Source: JBOFDK01 sp051656485
GTDB taxonomy: Bacteria; Bacillota; Clostridia; Lachnospirales; Cellulosilyticaceae
Direction of reading: 5' to 3'
Assembly (NCBI GenBank): GCA_051656485.1
Contig: JBOGBZ010000203.1
Location: 1 to 31,381 of the forward strand
DNA length: 31,381 nucleotides
Positions 31,192 through 31,381 of the stretch are shown here, piece by piece. The position numbers were made by a program, and so were the translations under genes. Under the pieces are notes generated by a model. The model made no database searches and had not been told where the DNA came from. It saw only the letters and a list, made by a program, of their open reading frames with translations. Positions within the stretch are counted from its first letter, which is position 1. Each line of letters starts with the position of its first letter.

Positions 31192-31381
31192 TGAAGCAGA
31201 TAATAACAAATAATAGAAAGCCTATTATTGCAATAGTTATTATGTAAGCGATTTATAACCCCCCGTATCCTCACCAACCGCCAAGTATGAGATAATTCAC
31301 TTAACAGTTAGAGTGAATTGGACGCGTAGCTCAGTTCGAAATGATCGTTGTAGTATTTTACTACAAATTGATTCTAGAACA
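31192..31381. other. Intergenic end of the window, no gene seen
   Basis: 190 bases without a credible reading frame. They contain two clean hairpins (AATTCACT with AGTGAATT around 31293-31318, and TGTAGTA-TTT-TACTACA near the end). An 11-base match, TGTAAGCGATT (about 31244-31254), repeats a subterminal sequence of the IS left end (29594-29604). Confidence 0.5.

Noticed and set aside
31320..31381. tRNA-like start (GGACGCGTAGCTCAG) near the window end
   Set aside because: The D-stem cannot close (GCTC has no GAGC partner) and the TTCGAA comes far too early for a T-loop.
1..31381. CRISPR arrays, rRNA genes and tRNA genes
   Set aside because: No regularly spaced repeats with unique spacers and no rRNA or complete tRNA pattern were seen.

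Overview
The window looks like chromosome from a low-GC, spore-forming clostridium (Bacillota). A Lachnospirales genome such as a Cellulosilyticum relative would fit, but the genus is a guess. Support comes from strong AGGAGG-type ribosome binding sites, many stem-loop plus T-tract terminators, OmpR-type two-component systems next to ABC permeases, a short protein resembling DUF3787 spore-surface proteins, and an Rpn/PDDEXK transposase-like gene.

Layout. 1-1650: a DEDDh exonuclease gene on the minus strand, behind a consensus promoter and an early terminator. 1651-5858: a CmpB-family membrane protein, a secreted stalk-domain protein, a fused CcdA-TlpA thiol-redox protein, a small possible spore-surface protein and an Rpn-family nuclease. 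5991-11280: response regulator, histidine kinase, ABC ATPase and FtsX-like permease, with a CTGTCA/TTGTCA direct repeat before the ABC pair. 11398-17548: a potassium block. A KdpD-like kinase without the cytoplasmic KdpD sensor domains and a KdpE-like regulator precede a TPR protein, two TrkA proteins, an unlisted 42-aa single-span membrane peptide, TrkH and an exported OB-fold protein. TTAACA direct repeats lie before the transport genes. 17569-19789 (minus): a MATE exporter and a small siroheme/4Fe4S reductase-like protein. 19867-23588: a long attenuator-like leader followed by a heterodimeric ABC exporter. 23792-25208: a DUF445 membrane protein and a convergent VOC protein.

25332-31381 is an accessory zone beginning at rlmH. 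The last 17 bases of rlmH (25794-25810) recur exactly at 27877-27893 and bracket a 2-kb AT-rich segment that carries one gene, an AAA ATPase with a TOPRIM-like DUF4435 domain. The 3' end of rlmH is the site used by staphylococcal SCC elements, so this resembles a recombinase-less, SCC-like cargo island. Beyond it lie a small protein plus retropepsin-like protease pair, a Nudix hydrolase, a possible structured RNA, and a complete IS256-family element (29575-31183) with 8-bp target duplications and an unusually long, repeat-rich 3' non-coding part.

The most interesting signals are the rlmH-flanked island, the terminator/antiterminator leader of the ABC exporter, and the hidden peptide gene inside the trk operon. 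All assignments come from reading the sequence; no database search was run.
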